This document shows, one piece after another, positions 1 to 4,636 of a stretch of DNA of 8,003 nt. A program made the position numbers and the translations under genes. Source of the DNA: an uncultured Bacilli bacterium (lineage in GTDB: Bacteria > Bacillota_I > Bacilli_A > RF39 > UBA660); contig CAKORG010000033.1 of assembly GCA_934101495.1 (NCBI GenBank), forward strand, positions 1-8,003, written 5' to 3'. Within the stretch, counting starts at the first letter, position 1. Each line of letters starts with the position of its first letter. The notes beneath the pieces are model-generated. The model was given only the letters and a program-made list of their open reading frames with translations, was not told where the DNA came from and ran no database searches.

Positions 1-28
1 AGATATTTCTATCTATTATTACTCATAT

Positions 29-80
29 TGGTAGCGAGGGAGGGACTCGAACCCCCGACATATCGGGTATGAACCGTGTG
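29..80 (-). pseudogene. 3' fragment of an elongator tRNA-Met gene (CAT anticodon)
   Basis: Read on the minus strand, the segment gives the anticodon loop TTCATAC, a variable region, a T-arm (GGGGG, loop TTCGAGT, CCCTC), the 3' acceptor strand CCTCGCT, discriminator A and an encoded CCA. This matches the 3' two thirds of a Firmicute tRNA-Met. The 5' acceptor strand (expected GGCGAGG) and the D-arm are absent: beyond base 80 the sequence stops resembling a tRNA. Only three of the five anticodon-stem pairs can form with the flanking bases. It is therefore a truncated copy, not a working gene. tRNA 3' ends are common attachment sites for site-specific integrases, so it may be a leftover att site or a recombination scar. 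No integrase or second copy is visible in the window. Confidence 0.75.
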
Positions 81-97
81 GCCCAAAAATGAATGTG

Positions 98-135
98 CAA
101 CTTAAAGTTGATAGAAAGTATTTATTATTTATCAT
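98..135 (+). promoter_or_regulatory. Candidate promoter and palindromic operator of the HTH regulator operon
   Basis: TTGATA at 108-113 and TATCAT at 130-135 are separated by 16 bases and could serve as -35 and -10, giving a short leader before the Shine-Dalgarno at 153-160. The -35 overlaps a perfect inverted repeat, CAACTT-A-AAGTTG (98-110). That is the size and place expected for an autorepressor operator of an XRE-type protein. Both calls rest on pattern only; short palindromes also arise by chance in AT-rich DNA. Confidence 0.4.
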
Positions 136-166
136 AAAATCAGCTTAAGAAAAAGGAGGTCTTCAT

Positions 167-1078
167 ATGAATTTCGGAGACAATTTAAAAAAATTAAGAA
201 CAAGTAAAGGAATGTCACAAGAAAAACTAGCAGAAAAAGTTAATGTTTCAAGACAATCCGTAAGTAAATGGGAAACTGGTGATGCATATCCAGAAATGAA
301 TAATTTATTAGAACTATGCAAAATATTTCATTGCAAAATTAATGATTTGGTTAATGATAGTATACTTGATGTTAATAATTTAGATGATGAAGTAAAAAAT
401 AAAGTAATAAGTTTAAAAAAAGAAGAAAGTAAGAAAATGAAAATATTAAGTAAAATAATATCTACATTTTCTAAAATAGGAAGAATTTTATGCTATGTTT
501 CTATACCATTTGTAGTACTTGCTATAATTATTACACCATTTTTAGTGCATAAATTAGAAGTTAAAAATAATGAAATTAGTATAAGTTCATCAGATAGTAA
601 AATAACTATTTTAGATAAAGGAGATAAACTAGTAATTAAAGCTGGCAATATAGCACTTGGTGAAGCATCTAAAGATGTAGCTCAAACTAAAATAATTGAT
701 GTTTTAGAAAATAATAGTAAAGCTCGAGTTATAACTTATATAGAAATAGGTTTAATTGTATTAATAATAACTTTAGTACTACTTTCAATTATCTTAAGAT
801 GTTTGGAAACAATATTTGGAAATATTAATAAAGGTGATAATCCATTTACATTAGAAAATGTCCATCTAATCAAAAAAATGGCATACATGATGATTACAAT
901 AATTGTTATATCTAATCTCGGAGGTATAATATTTGAAATCTTACTTAACTCTGATTTAGACATGAGTATTGAAGTTTTTGATTTAGTACAAATTTTATTC
1001 TTATTTAGTTTATCTTATATTTTTGAATATGGAAGGTTACTTAGCATAGATAGAAATGCTAAAATATATGGTGACTAA
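167..1078 (+). CDS. XRE-family HTH regulator with C-terminal DUF2975-like membrane domain
   Basis: This is a 303-aa putative membrane-anchored transcription regulator. Residues 7-61 form a Cro/C1-type helix-turn-helix, with the recognition region SQEKLAEKVNVSRQSVSKWE typical of XRE proteins. A charged linker follows (about 70-100). Four predicted membrane helices lie at about 106-127, 190-211, 238-260 and 268-288. A 60-residue extracytoplasmic or loop segment sits between the first and second helices. The GDNPFTLENVHLIKKMA stretch (223-239) and the IFEYGRLL ending resemble DUF2975 proteins. The start is set by AAGGAGGT six bases before ATG. The gene is followed after two bases by an 82-aa ORF, so the two are probably co-transcribed and coupled. 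The ligand or stress sensed is unknown. Confidence is high for HTH plus membrane architecture and moderate for DUF2975. Confidence 0.88.
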   Translation: MNFGDNLKKLRTSKGMSQEKLAEKVNVSRQSVSKWETGDAYPEMNNLLELCKIFHCKINDLVNDSILDVNNLDDEVKNKVISLKKEESKKMKILSKIISTFSKIGRILCYVSIPFVVLAIIITPFLVHKLEVKNNEISISSSDSKITILDKGDKLVIKAGNIALGEASKDVAQTKIIDVLENNSKARVITYIEIGLIVLIITLVLLSIILRCLETIFGNINKGDNPFTLENVHLIKKMAYMMITIIVISNLGGIIFEILLNSDLDMSIEVFDLVQILFLFSLSYIFEYGRLLSIDRNAKIYGD

Positions 1079-1080
1079 AA

Positions 1081-1329
1081 ATGAATAGAGAAAAATTTAC
1101 TGAAAGGTTATCAAATCAAGCAGATTTAACTAAAGAAAAAGCTATATTAGTAAATGATATACTTGAAAATAACTTCTTTATTAGCAAAAGATATAAAGAT
1201 AAAATAATAAGTGAAATAGTACTTAGTTTAAACATAAACATTAATGAAGCAACTAAGATTTATGAAATAGCAAAAGATATAATTGGAAGTGAAATAAAAA
1301 ATAAATTAAAACATCCATTTGGAAACTAA
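1081..1329 (+). CDS. Small helical protein of unknown function, paired with the HTH-membrane regulator
   Basis: This 82-aa soluble, charged protein is predicted to be almost entirely alpha-helical: about residues 3-12, 16-30, 35-49 and 54-76, then a conserved-looking end KLKHPFGN. I do not recognise a named family. It has no signal peptide, membrane helix or cysteine. The pattern of short helices joined by acidic turns (NININEATKIYEIAK) could suit protein-protein contact, but this is inference. ATG lies two bases after the stop of the upstream regulator. There is only a weak ribosome site (GGTG inside the upstream gene's last codons), which suggests translational coupling. A strong terminator follows immediately, so the operon is these two genes. 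It may be a partner or modulator of the regulator; that rests on position only. Confidence 0.75.
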   Translation: MNREKFTERLSNQADLTKEKAILVNDILENNFFISKRYKDKIISEIVLSLNININEATKIYEIAKDIIGSEIKNKLKHPFGN

Positions 1330-1332
1330 AAC

Positions 1333-1368
1333 AAAAAGGAAATGCTTAAATTCATTTCCTTTTTAAAA
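1333..1368. terminator. Bidirectional intrinsic terminator between convergent genes
   Basis: A perfect 12-bp inverted repeat, AAAAAGGAAATG (1333-1344) and CATTTCCTTTTT (1353-1364), surrounds an 8-base loop. The flanks are A-rich on the left and T-rich on the right, so it can end transcription of the plus-strand operon and of the minus-strand YjcZ-like gene. Confidence 0.85.
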
Positions 1369-1386
1369 TTATATACTCAGTAATAA

Positions 1387-1572
1387 TTAGTTATTATTGT
1401 TATTCCAGCTCCAGCCAGCACCTAAAATGATTACTAAGAGAATAAATAATACAATCCAGATAGCTGCACCAATACCATAACCACTTGTATATCCAGCATA
1501 TGTAGGAGCACCGCATGCTGATTGAGCACCGTATCCTCCGCCATAATAGCCAGTATTTCCATAATAATACAT
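1387..1572 (-). CDS. YjcZ/tiny-TM family small membrane protein (Gly/Tyr-rich)
   Basis: This is a 61-aa protein. Residues 1-31 are rich in Gly and Tyr (YYGGGYGA, YTSGYGIG) and include one Cys. A single membrane helix follows (about 34-53, AAIWIVLFILLVIILGAGW), and the end is a run of asparagines. The Gly/Tyr-rich stretch before a helix of the form IVLFILLVIILGA resembles the YjcZ/SscA class of tiny Bacillus proteins, some of which are linked to spores. A sporulation role here is not shown, because no other spore genes are in view. The start is well supported: AGGAGG at 1579-1584 lies six bases upstream of ATG. The gene is divergent from the ftsW-type gene and converges on a shared terminator. 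It is probably real despite its size because it has a promoter, ribosome site and terminator. Confidence 0.78.
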   Translation of the reverse strand: MYYYGNTGYYGGGYGAQSACGAPTYAGYTSGYGIGAAIWIVLFILLVIILGAGWSWNNNNN

Positions 1573-1604
1573 AATATACCTCCTTTTTGTATCTACTATA
1601 ATTT

Positions 1605-1633
1605 ATTATAAATGACGAATTTTTGACATTAAA
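1605..1633 (-). promoter_or_regulatory. Promoter of the YjcZ-like gene
   Basis: On the minus strand a consensus TATAAT occupies 1610-1605. TTTAAT lies 17 bases upstream at 1633-1628, a weak -35. The predicted transcript start is near 1598, about 25 bases before the start codon and just ahead of the strong AAAAAGGAGG site. Confidence 0.5.
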
Positions 1634-1651
1634 ATAACCCAAGTTTTTAAA
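1623..1651 (+). promoter_or_regulatory. Candidate promoter of the ftsW-type gene
   Basis: A perfect TTGACA (1623-1628) is followed after 17 bases by TTTAAA (1646-1651), a poor -10. It overlaps the -35 region of the divergent YjcZ-like promoter, so the two transcripts may compete for polymerase. The leader would be about 48 bases. Confidence 0.4.
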
Positions 1652-1705
1652 AAAATATTTAATTTTGTGATAAATGATGTTACTATTAGTATAGGAGAGA
1701 AAGTT

Positions 1706-2863
1706 ATGCGTAAATTATTTTCAAAAATGGATATACCATTATTTATAATGGTTGTTTTGTATATATCACTTGGCTTAGTAATGATTTATAGTGCATCAAA
1801 TATAACTGCAGTAGTTCGTTATGGCTATGCACCATATCATTTCTTTATAAGACAAGCTCTCTTTGTTGTCACAGCATTTTTAATTGGCATGACTATAGTT
1901 ATTAGATTCCCAACAAGAAATTATGCAGCACTTGCATGGCCTTTAGTATTTTTACTTATTGGTTCTTTGGCCTTTTTATTTGTTAAAGGTAAAATAGCTG
2001 GAGGTGCTATAAGTTGGTATGATTTAAAATTCTTTAAAATTCAACCAAGTGAGTTTGCCAAATCTATATTAGTAGTATTTATGGCAATCTATTATAATAA
2101 ATTACATTATAAAAATGTTAAAAACATATATGCATATTTTGTACCACTCGCATTTGCTTTAATTATCGTAGGACTTGTATTTATGCAACCAGATTTAGGT
2201 AGTGCAGCAATTATTGCAGGTATAGTATTTTTAACATTTATAAGTATACCTATAGTTCAAAATAATATTATGAAGTTTATTAAAATTATAGCAGTAGGTT
2301 GTATTATTGCAGGTATAGCAATTTTATATTCTGGAAATAGTTTCTTAAGTAGTATTCAAAAGGGAAGACTTAATTTTAGAAATCCATGCTCAAGATATAC
2401 AGAAATAACAGGATACCAAGTTTGTAATGGATTTATTGCAATTAATAATGGGGGGTTATTCGGAGTAGGTTTAGGAAATTCAACCCAAAAATATTTGTAT
2501 TTACCAGAAGCTCACACTGACTTTATATTTCCAATAATTGTGGAAGAACTAGGCCTTGCAACAGGTATTTTAATAGTACTTGGTTATGCCTATATTTTAG
2601 CAAGAATATTAAGAATTGCCAAACAATCTGAAAATCTAAGATGTTCAATTTTAGCTTATGGAACATTTTGGTATTTTGCTCTTCATATACTAGTAAATTT
2701 ACTTGGTGTTTTAGCTTTAATACCACTTACTGGAGTACCACTTCCATTTCTAAGTTATGGTGGTTCATTTACAGTTAATGCCATAATAATGTTCTTCGTA
2801 GTAGAAAGAGTAAACATTGAAAATAAAACAAACAAGACTAAAAGAGAAATAAAAGCTCTTTAG
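1706..2863 (+). CDS. ftsW: SEDS-family peptidoglycan glycosyltransferase, FtsW type
   Basis: This is an integral membrane polymerase of the shape, elongation, division and sporulation family. It extends glycan strands from lipid II with a partner class B penicillin-binding protein. The 385-aa product has about ten membrane helices. Family motifs in order are QPSEF (113-117), QPDLGSA (161-167), a large outer loop with GRLNFRNP (220-227) and GYQVCNGFIAINNGG (236-250), GLGNSTQKYLYLPEAHTDF (255-273) and VPLPFLSYGGS (344-354). Asp272 in HTDF is the residue corresponding to the catalytic aspartate of RodA/FtsW. The GYQ, QK and LPE-HTDF patterns favour FtsW over RodA or SpoVE, but these paralogs are hard to separate. 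An in-frame GTG at 1667 would add 13 residues. AGGAGAG at 1693-1699, six bases before ATG 1706, supports the shorter form. No division-cluster neighbours are present, so it stands alone. Confidence 0.88.
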   Translation: MRKLFSKMDIPLFIMVVLYISLGLVMIYSASNITAVVRYGYAPYHFFIRQALFVVTAFLIGMTIVIRFPTRNYAALAWPLVFLLIGSLAFLFVKGKIAGGAISWYDLKFFKIQPSEFAKSILVVFMAIYYNKLHYKNVKNIYAYFVPLAFALIIVGLVFMQPDLGSAAIIAGIVFLTFISIPIVQNNIMKFIKIIAVGCIIAGIAILYSGNSFLSSIQKGRLNFRNPCSRYTEITGYQVCNGFIAINNGGLFGVGLGNSTQKYLYLPEAHTDFIFPIIVEELGLATGILIVLGYAYILARILRIAKQSENLRCSILAYGTFWYFALHILVNLLGVLALIPLTGVPLPFLSYGGSFTVNAIIMFFVVERVNIENKTNKTKREIKAL

Positions 2864-2875
2864 TCTTTTTCTTTT
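2834..2875 (+). terminator. Intrinsic terminator overlapping the end of the ftsW-type gene
   Basis: AAGACTAAAAGAG (2834-2846) pairs with CTCTTTAGTCTT (2856-2867), leaving one bulged A, and is followed by a T-rich run. The stem includes the last codons and the TAG stop. Confidence 0.8.
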
Positions 2876-2916
2876 GTAAAATTTGTGTAAACATTATATA
2901 TATTTTTATTTATTTG

Positions 2917-2925
2917 TGATAGAAT
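2917..2925 (+). promoter_or_regulatory. Extended -10 promoter of the DUF3800 gene
   Basis: TGATAGAAT provides an extended -10 (TGn followed by TAGAAT) about 25 bases before the start codon. No good -35 is visible at the usual distance, as is common for extended -10 promoters. Confidence 0.45.
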
Positions 2926-2950
2926 AAAAACTAATTTACAAGGAGGATAT

Positions 2951-3679
2951 ATGCAATCAATTTATATTAATTTAGATGACTCAGGGAAACTTTCTAAAAA
3001 AGAAATAATAAGTGTATATGGTGGTTTAGTATTTTTATCTAAGAAAGAAAAAGATAAATTTATTACTCAGTATCGAAGTATTGTAAATGATATTAAATGC
3101 AAATATTGTAAAAACAAAGACTTATGTAATAAAAAATGTCCAGAGATAAAAAATACCAATATTAAAAATAGTGATAAAAGAAGAATAATGAACTATTTAA
3201 AAAAGTATTTTATTGTGGGCCTTATCATAAGTAATCAAAATGTTTATAGTCACATAATAGAAAATAAAGCCGCTAAAGGAAGATTTTTAGATTATTCTTT
3301 AAGAAGAATGATAAAAGAAGTAATTAATAATCAAATAACAAATAATAAAATAGATTCTAAAGAACCTTTAAAAGTAATTATTAACATAGATGAACAAACA
3401 ACAAAAAGTAATGGTTATTATAATTTGCATGATGGTTTAGTGGAAGAATTAAAATATGGTATAAGTAATTTTAATTATTCATGTACATACAACCCAATAG
3501 TATTTAATGATTTAGATGTTAAAGTAACATATCAAGACTCAGGTAAAAGTTATTTAGTTCAAGCTGCAGATTTAGTATCAGGTACCATAAGAAGACTTAT
3601 TTTAAATGCTTTAGAAGAAAAACAAGATATAAACAATATTTTAAATAATTTTGTTAATTATAAAATAATTCTTCCATGA
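2951..3679 (+). CDS. DUF3800 domain protein with a four-cysteine insertion
   Basis: This 242-aa soluble protein resembles the DUF3800 family, thought to have an RNase H-like fold and often found on mobile elements or near defence genes. Its biochemical role is unsettled. Visible family features are the N-terminal strand ending in DDSG (9-12), a central hydrophobic strand VIINIDEQ (142-149), and a C-terminal YLVQAADLVSGTIRR (201-215). Acidic residues Asp9/Asp10, Asp147/Glu148 and Asp207 sit where metal-binding residues of an RNase H fold would be expected; that is inference. Cys50, Cys53, Cys59 and Cys63 form a compact C-x2-C-x5-C-x3-C cluster that could bind zinc or an iron-sulfur centre. The start follows AGGAGG by four bases. 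The gene directly precedes a type III toxin-antitoxin locus, which suits an accessory or defence block. It lacks its own plus-strand terminator and may read into the region opposite the minus-strand RNA. Confidence 0.8.
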   Translation: MQSIYINLDDSGKLSKKEIISVYGGLVFLSKKEKDKFITQYRSIVNDIKCKYCKNKDLCNKKCPEIKNTNIKNSDKRRIMNYLKKYFIVGLIISNQNVYSHIIENKAAKGRFLDYSLRRMIKEVINNQITNNKIDSKEPLKVIINIDEQTTKSNGYYNLHDGLVEELKYGISNFNYSCTYNPIVFNDLDVKVTYQDSGKSYLVQAADLVSGTIRRLILNALEEKQDINNILNNFVNYKIILP

Positions 3680-3700
3680 AAAAAAGCTACCTAAGTAGCT
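3679..3700 (-). terminator. Intrinsic terminator of the minus-strand small RNA
   Basis: On the minus strand AGCTAC, loop TTAG and GTAGCT form a 6-bp stem followed by a run of seven T. On the plus strand there is no T-run after the stem, so it works in the minus direction. It begins right at the TGA stop of the convergent DUF3800 gene. Confidence 0.75.
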
Positions 3701-3791
3701 AATTCCCAGTTAGTATGGTGTACAAACAGCACACTTAATTTAAAAAAATCATATTCTAACTATCGACCTGACAAGACTATTAATCTCCGGT
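3680..3791 (-). ncRNA. Candidate small RNA (~112 nt), class unidentified, divergent from toxI
   Basis: A consensus promoter and an intrinsic terminator on the minus strand delimit about 112 bases with no open reading frame. The RNA can form an imperfect hairpin: AGTTAG-AA-TATG (3761-3750) with CATACTAACT (3717-3708). It is capped by a second hairpin, GTGTGC (3734-3729) with GTACAC (3723-3718), around a TGTTT loop. A short linker, GGGAATT, separates it from the terminator stem AGCTAC/GTAGCT (3700-3695 and 3690-3685, loop TTAG), which ends in a T-run. I see no match to 6S RNA, the SRP apical motif, tmRNA or a known riboswitch. No minus-strand gene lies downstream, so a leader role is unlikely. 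The linker is complementary to the loop of each ToxI repeat. Confidence 0.6.
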
Positions 3792-3797
3792 AACCTA

Positions 3798-3826
3798 ATA
3801 ATATAATATATGTGGCTATTTGTCAA
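3798..3826 (-). promoter_or_regulatory. Promoter of the minus-strand small RNA
   Basis: TTGACA (3826-3821) and TATTAT (3803-3798) on the minus strand are 17 bases apart, matching the sigma-A consensus at 11 of 12 positions. Predicted start near 3791. It is back to back with the toxI promoter; the two -35 boxes are only 9 bases apart. Confidence 0.75.
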
Positions 3827-3835
3827 CAAAAACTA

Positions 3836-3864
3836 TGGACAAATTAAAATAAATATGGTATATT
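3836..3864 (+). promoter_or_regulatory. Promoter of the toxI-toxN locus
   Basis: TGGACA (3836-3841) and TATATT (3859-3864) are spaced by 17 bases. A TGG directly before the -10 makes it an extended -10 promoter. The predicted start is near 3871, about 19 bases before the first repeat. Strong transcription is expected for type III antitoxin RNAs, which must be in excess of toxin. Confidence 0.75.
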
Positions 3865-3889
3865 ATTAATGCAGCAATGCATAATATGT

Positions 3890-3994
3890 AAAAAGCTGGT
3901 GATTCCCACCATTAAAGAGGAACCTGAAAAAGCGGTGATTCCCACCATAAGAGGAACTTAAAAAAGCGGTGATTCCCACCATAAGAGGAACCTG
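3890..3994 (+). repeat. Three tandem ToxI repeats (37, 34 and 34 nt)
   Basis: Units lie at 3890-3926, 3927-3960 and 3961-3994. Each begins with AAAAAGC, contains GGTGATTCCCACCAT and then GAGGAAC, and ends CCTG or CTTA. The units abut directly with no spacers. Unit 1 is longer, with an extra T before GGTG and TTAAAG in place of TAAG. Unit 2 ends CTTA rather than CCTG. All three keep stem GGTG/CACC and the loop-pairing TTCC/GGAA. Confidence 0.92.
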
Positions 3995-4000
3995 AAAACG

Positions 4001-4028
4001 AAACTAGAGAGCTTACTCTAGTTTTTTT
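4001..4028 (+). terminator. Terminator between the toxI repeats and toxN
   Basis: AAACTAGAG (4001-4009) pairs with CTCTAGTTT (4016-4024) around a 6-base loop, followed by T to 4028. A leaky terminator in this position is the hallmark of type III loci. It keeps antitoxin RNA high and allows limited readthrough into the toxin gene. Confidence 0.9.
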
Positions 4029-4041
4029 GAAAAAAATGGGT

Positions 4042-4047
4042 TATAAT
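4042..4047 (+). promoter_or_regulatory. Possible internal -10 box ahead of toxN
   Basis: A perfect TATAAT lies between the terminator and the toxN ribosome site. No -35 match (TAGTTT at 17 bases) and no TGn extension support it, so it may be fortuitous. Confidence 0.25.
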
Positions 4048-4069
4048 AGTGCGTGAAGAGGTGACTAAA

Positions 4070-4555
4070 ATGAAAGATAAAAAATTATTACTTATAAGAG
4101 TTGACGAAGATTATTGTAATTATTTAAGAAGATTTGACAACAAAGTAGCATACAACTACGATTATAAAAAAAACAGAGCTTTTGTTGGAGTTCTTTTTGA
4201 AATTAATGATTGTAAGTATTTTGCTCCACTTTCCAGTCCGAAGCCTAAACATTTAAAATTAAAATCAAAAATAGATTTTTTAAAGATTGATGGTGGTAGA
4301 TATGGAGCTGTTAACTTTAATAACATGATACCAGTCACTGACAAAAATATAGTCATAATTAATATTGAAAATGATAAATATGGTGAACTTTTGAAAAGAC
4401 AGATTTATTGGTTAAATCGTCATAAGGACAAATTATATAACCAATCAAGAAAATTATATAACGACTACATATGTGGCAAATTAAATCGAAATATAGCAAA
4501 AAGATGCTGTAATTTTAAATTTTTAGAGGAAAAATGCGAAATTTATAATAAATAA
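4070..4555 (+). CDS. toxN: ToxN/AbiQ-family type III toxin (endoribonuclease)
   Basis: This 161-aa soluble protein is predicted to be a sequence-specific RNA endonuclease. In characterised members, free toxin cuts cellular RNA and halts growth, which aborts phage infection, while ToxI RNA inhibits it. Family features in order are RAFVGVLFEI (36-45), YFAPLSSPKPKH (50-61), a Gly-containing turn followed by NFNNMIP (82-88), and the C-terminal NFKFLEEKC (148-156). Ser56 in PLSSP corresponds to the key serine of ToxN and AbiQ (APLTSP). Arg36 takes the place of a lysine before AFIG in Pectobacterium ToxN. The overall length matches the family, so it looks intact. An in-frame GTG at 4049 would add seven residues. 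GAGGTGA at 4058-4064, five bases before ATG 4070, favours the shorter start. The gene follows its repeats and terminator as expected. The family is confident; target specificity is unknown. Confidence 0.9.
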   Translation: MKDKKLLLIRVDEDYCNYLRRFDNKVAYNYDYKKNRAFVGVLFEINDCKYFAPLSSPKPKHLKLKSKIDFLKIDGGRYGAVNFNNMIPVTDKNIVIINIENDKYGELLKRQIYWLNRHKDKLYNQSRKLYNDYICGKLNRNIAKRCCNFKFLEEKCEIYNK

Positions 4556-4593
4556 AAAAGCTGGACAAGGCTTTTGTTATAATTAGCTTTTTC
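4555..4593 (+). terminator. Intrinsic terminator after toxN
   Basis: AAAAAGCT (4555-4562) pairs with AGCTTTTT (4585-4592), with inner ACAA/TTGT pairing at 4565-4568 and 4574-4577. It begins at the toxN stop and isolates toxIN from the following sufS gene. Confidence 0.65.
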
Positions 4594-4636
4594 AAAAGAG
4601 AATAAATTATAGTAGAACAAGAAACGAGGTAATAAT

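Larger units (their letters stand above)
3871..4028 (+). ncRNA. toxI: ToxI antitoxin RNA precursor of a type III toxin-antitoxin system
   Basis: This non-coding transcript is predicted to start near 3871, pass through three tandem repeats and end at the terminator at 4001-4028. In known ToxIN systems the toxin cuts such a precursor within an A-rich sequence into single repeat RNAs. Each of these folds into a pseudoknot and inhibits the enzyme. All parts are visible here: A5-A6 tracts at every repeat boundary, a GGTG/CACC stem with a TTCC-containing loop, and a downstream GGAA able to pair with that loop. The GGTGATT start of the unit also resembles the Pectobacterium ToxI repeat as I recall it. 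The gene directly downstream encodes a ToxN-like protein, which makes the assignment firm. Confidence 0.88.

Noticed and set aside
29..110. Intact tRNA-Met gene
   Set aside because: No acceptor 5' strand or D-arm is present beyond base 80, and the anticodon stem has two mismatches.
1400..1642. 80-aa minus-strand frame over the YjcZ-like gene
   Set aside because: Same strand, different frame as the supported 61-aa gene, with odd Trp/Cys-rich composition and no ribosome site.
1667..1705. GTG start for the ftsW-type gene
   Set aside because: AGGAGAG at 1693-1699 is correctly spaced to ATG 1706, and the extra 13 residues do not resemble the family N-terminus.
3677..3679. TGA read as tryptophan (mycoplasma code)
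   Set aside because: All tryptophans in the long genes use TGG and none contains an internal TGA; the stop coincides with the small-RNA terminator.
3680..3791. 6S RNA, SRP RNA or a riboswitch leader
   Set aside because: Too short and lacking the long closing stem of 6S; no SRP tetraloop motif; no minus-strand gene follows within reach.
3890..3994. Short CRISPR array
   Set aside because: The 34-37 nt units abut directly without unique spacers, there are no cas genes, and the next gene is a ToxN homolog; they are ToxI repeats.
4049..4069. GTG start for toxN, seven residues upstream
   Set aside because: GAGGTGA at 4058-4064 is placed for ATG 4070 and would lie inside the longer frame.
4578..4583. 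TATAAT as sufS promoter
   Set aside because: Lies inside the toxN terminator stem-loop with no -35 at a workable distance (TGGACA is only 10 bases away).
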